Positions 62,517 to 64,000 of a stretch of 64,000 nt of DNA are shown in pieces. The notes beneath the pieces are model-generated. The model did no database searches. It had not been told where the DNA came from and saw only the letters and a program-made list of their open reading frames with translations. How positions within the stretch are numbered: the first letter of the stretch is position 1; the number at the start of each line of letters is the position of its first letter. Source of the stretch: Microcoleus sp. FACHB-68 (GTDB taxonomy: Bacteria; Cyanobacteriota; Cyanobacteriia; Cyanobacteriales; Oscillatoriaceae); contig NZ_JACJOT010000015.1 in the NCBI RefSeq assembly GCF_014695715.1, positions 1 to 64,000 of the forward strand, in the 5' to 3' direction. The position numbers and the translations under genes are program-made.

Positions 62517-62562
62517 AGGGGCTAGGGACTAGAGACTAGGGACTAAGAGGAAAAATTTGTAC

Positions 62563-62655
62563 AATGCCCCATGCCCGATGCCCGTACCTTTAGGTTGGCG
62601 CAGCCATGCCCAATGCCCCATGCCCCATGCCCCATGCCCCATGCCCCATGCCCCA
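62563..62655. repeat. CCCCATGCCCCATG tract with CCTTTAGGTTGGC module
   Basis: Minus-orientation copy of the GGGCATGGGGCAT composite: CCCATGCCCGATGCCC, then the CTTTAGGTTGGCGCAGCC module at about 62587-62604, then six CCCCATG units. It directly precedes recO. Confidence 0.7.
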
Positions 62656-62672
62656 TCCCCTAAATACTAAAA

Positions 62673-63710
62673 ATGGGTCAAACTTACAAAGCGACTGGAA
62701 TTAACCTGAAAGGCTCACCAATGGGCGAGTCTGACCGGCTCTTGACGATTTTGACGCGGGAGTTTGGTTTAATTCGCGCAGTCGTACCGGGGGCGAGAAA
62801 GCCAAACTCGCAGATGGGGGGGCGTGGTGGCTTGTTTGTGGTTAACGAATTGCTGATTCAAAAGGGGCGTTCGCTTGATAAAATTGCCCAAGCAGAAACT
62901 TTAGAATCTTATCCGGGTTTAAGTCGGGATCTGGGAAAACTTGCAGCTGGGCAGTATTTGGCTGAAGTGGTACTTTGTCAAGCGTTGAGCGAACAACCGC
63001 AGGAAGAACTTTTTTGCTTGCTAAACGAGCATTTGAGCCGAATTGAGCAGTTACCCAACGCAGGCGAGGGTGCAATGTCTGTGCCGGTGCTAGCCCACTT
63101 AACGCACGGTGTTTATCACCTTTTGGCTTTAGCCGGCATTGCACCTCAAGTTCAATCCTGCTCTATCACCCAGCGCCCACTCATCCCAGACTTTACCGCG
63201 CCAGACTGGCGAGTTGGGTTTAGTATCGCTGCCGGCGGAACCGTGAGTTTACCAGAGAAACGCCGGTTGGAAGGGCCAGGTTCAGGGCCGGCCATCGAAC
63301 TACCACGATCCGCTTCTTATACTACAAAATTTGCAAGCAGTCAAACTGGATTTAAAGCCGGCACAGAAACGCGACCCAACAAGAATTCTGCCTTAAAAAG
63401 CATTGCCATCGGCAACAAAGTGGCTGAGACTACTAACAACAGCTACCGCACACTCATCCATCCCGAAAGACCCGTAAAAATCGATACCCAGCTCAATGCG
63501 GTCGAGCTGGCATTACTTCAGCAGCTAGCGGAACCTCAGATATCTTGGCCCCATGCCGGTTTATCTCATTTACGAACCCAGAACACAGAGACAGCTTGGG
63601 TCGCAGTTGAACGCATTTTGCGTCAGTACGCTCAGTCTCAATTTGATCGCTCGATCCGCTCGGCTGCTTTAATAGATTCCTATTTTGCCTCCCTGCCCAT
63701 TTCCCCGTGA
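62673..63710 (+). CDS. recO: DNA repair protein RecO
   Basis: RecO anneals complementary strands and helps load RecA with RecF/RecR. 345 residues: N-terminal OB-fold ([32 protein letters not shown]), helical middle and a C-terminal part ([17 protein letters not shown]). The typical four-Cys zinc site of the RecO middle region is absent: only CSITQRP remains. An insert of about 55 low-complexity residues ([20 protein letters not shown] to [13 protein letters not shown]) replaces it, making the protein longer than most RecO. Confidence 0.9.
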   Translation: MGQTYKATGINLKGSPMGESDRLLTILTREFGLIRAVVPGARKPNSQMGGRGGLFVVNELLIQKGRSLDKIAQAETLESYPGLSRDLGKLAAGQYLAEVVLCQALSEQPQEELFCLLNEHLSRIEQLPNAGEGAMSVPVLAHLTHGVYHLLALAGIAPQVQSCSITQRPLIPDFTAPDWRVGFSIAAGGTVSLPEKRRLEGPGSGPAIELPRSASYTTKFASSQTGFKAGTETRPNKNSALKSIAIGNKVAETTNNSYRTLIHPERPVKIDTQLNAVELALLQQLAEPQISWPHAGLSHLRTQNTETAWVAVERILRQYAQSQFDRSIRSAALIDSYFASLPISP

Positions 63711-63713
63711 GCC

Positions 63714-64000
63714 ATGATGCGACTGTCTGATTCTGATTTTAAAATACAGCATTCACCCCTAAAACACGCTAACCAGCCAGCCAACGAGGTGAGCCAACCC
63801 CGCCATCCCGGTAATGGTAGTAATCAAACGCCTTATCGTCGCCCAAGCGCTGATCGCTCAAACGGCAGCAAAGAGCCGGCAGCCCACAGGCTTGATAAAA
63901 TGCCGGCATCCGAGACTGCCTCGCAAAAAACAGGCGAACCGGCAAATGGACACGGGGCAGCAGATGAGCGAGAGAACATTGAAGCGACACCCCAGGCTGT
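63714..64000 (+). CDS. Incomplete CDS at the right edge
   Basis: ATG 63714 opens a frame that stays open to the window end (95 codons): MMRLSDSDFKIQHSPLKHAN, QPANEVSQPRHPGNGSNQTP and onward, hydrophilic and Pro/Asn/Gly-rich. It starts 3 bases after the recO stop, so it is probably cotranscribed. This part is a disordered N-terminus; the functional domain lies beyond the window. Confidence 0.55.
   Translation, partial: MMRLSDSDFKIQHSPLKHANQPANEVSQPRHPGNGSNQTPYRRPSADRSNGSKEPAAHRLDKMPASETASQKTGEPANGHGAADERENIEATPQA

Overview
The window comes from a cyanobacterium. The evidence is the start of psbA (photosystem II D1) at the left edge, the myxol-glycoside carotenoid pair cruF/cruG, zinc-ribbon Ser/Thr kinases, DUF3611 and DUF3727 proteins, HIP1-like GCGATCGC sites, and an intein inside dnaX. 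A filamentous Oscillatoriales-type genome is likely from the gene set and the many GGGCATTGGGCAT-type repeats, but this is inference. The hexamer GCCGGC is strikingly common almost everywhere, and stretches that lack it (the PIN-domain cassette, most of the alkaline phosphatase gene) stand out.

Left part (1-12 kb): psbA and cofG diverge. cofG is followed by a convergent cpdA-like cAMP phosphodiesterase gene with a perfect CRP-type site upstream, then tRNA-Cys. Next comes a double-module alkaline phosphatase with a C-terminal RTX region and a PHO-box-like repeat upstream. An accessory region follows: a PIN-nuclease/partner operon flanked by imperfect direct repeats, a small membrane ORF remnant, a conserved hypothetical gene, and a KTSC-domain pseudogene with two TAG codons. 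tRNA-Thr, a DUF3611 (Tic21/PIC1-like) gene and a RodZ-like gene close it.

Middle (12-33 kb): a long minus-strand housekeeping cluster (GNAT, yqgF/ruvX, DUF3727, mltG, yqeG, proB), a CofE-like gene, cruF and cruG with a 50-residue membrane protein encoded between them, a ZIP transporter, rnhA with a cyanobacterial C-terminal extension, two related genes sharing a helical domain (one with TPRs), dnaX with a 199-residue mini-intein, and a DUF2254/MscS pair.

33-47 kb: an orphan two-module NRPS (C-A-PCP-C-A-PCP-TE) whose first C and A domains have lost key residues, nagB, two paralogous zinc-ribbon Ser/Thr kinases, and an alpha/beta-hydrolase-fold protein lacking its nucleophile.

47.7-60.8 kb is a metal and cobalamin region. 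A B12 riboswitch leads to a DUF1636 protein and CobW. A BlaI/M56 regulator pair diverges from a TonB-dependent receptor. Two further COG0523 GTPases each have a Zur-like box upstream, with a secreted Cys-containing protein between them and a WD40 gene overlapping the second. A second B12 riboswitch controls the CbiMNQO cobalt transporter. Both riboswitches end in near-identical hairpins that hold a Shine-Dalgarno sequence and an AUG; the first opens only a 7-codon reading frame.

The window ends with a small membrane protein, deoC, recO and the start of an incomplete gene.
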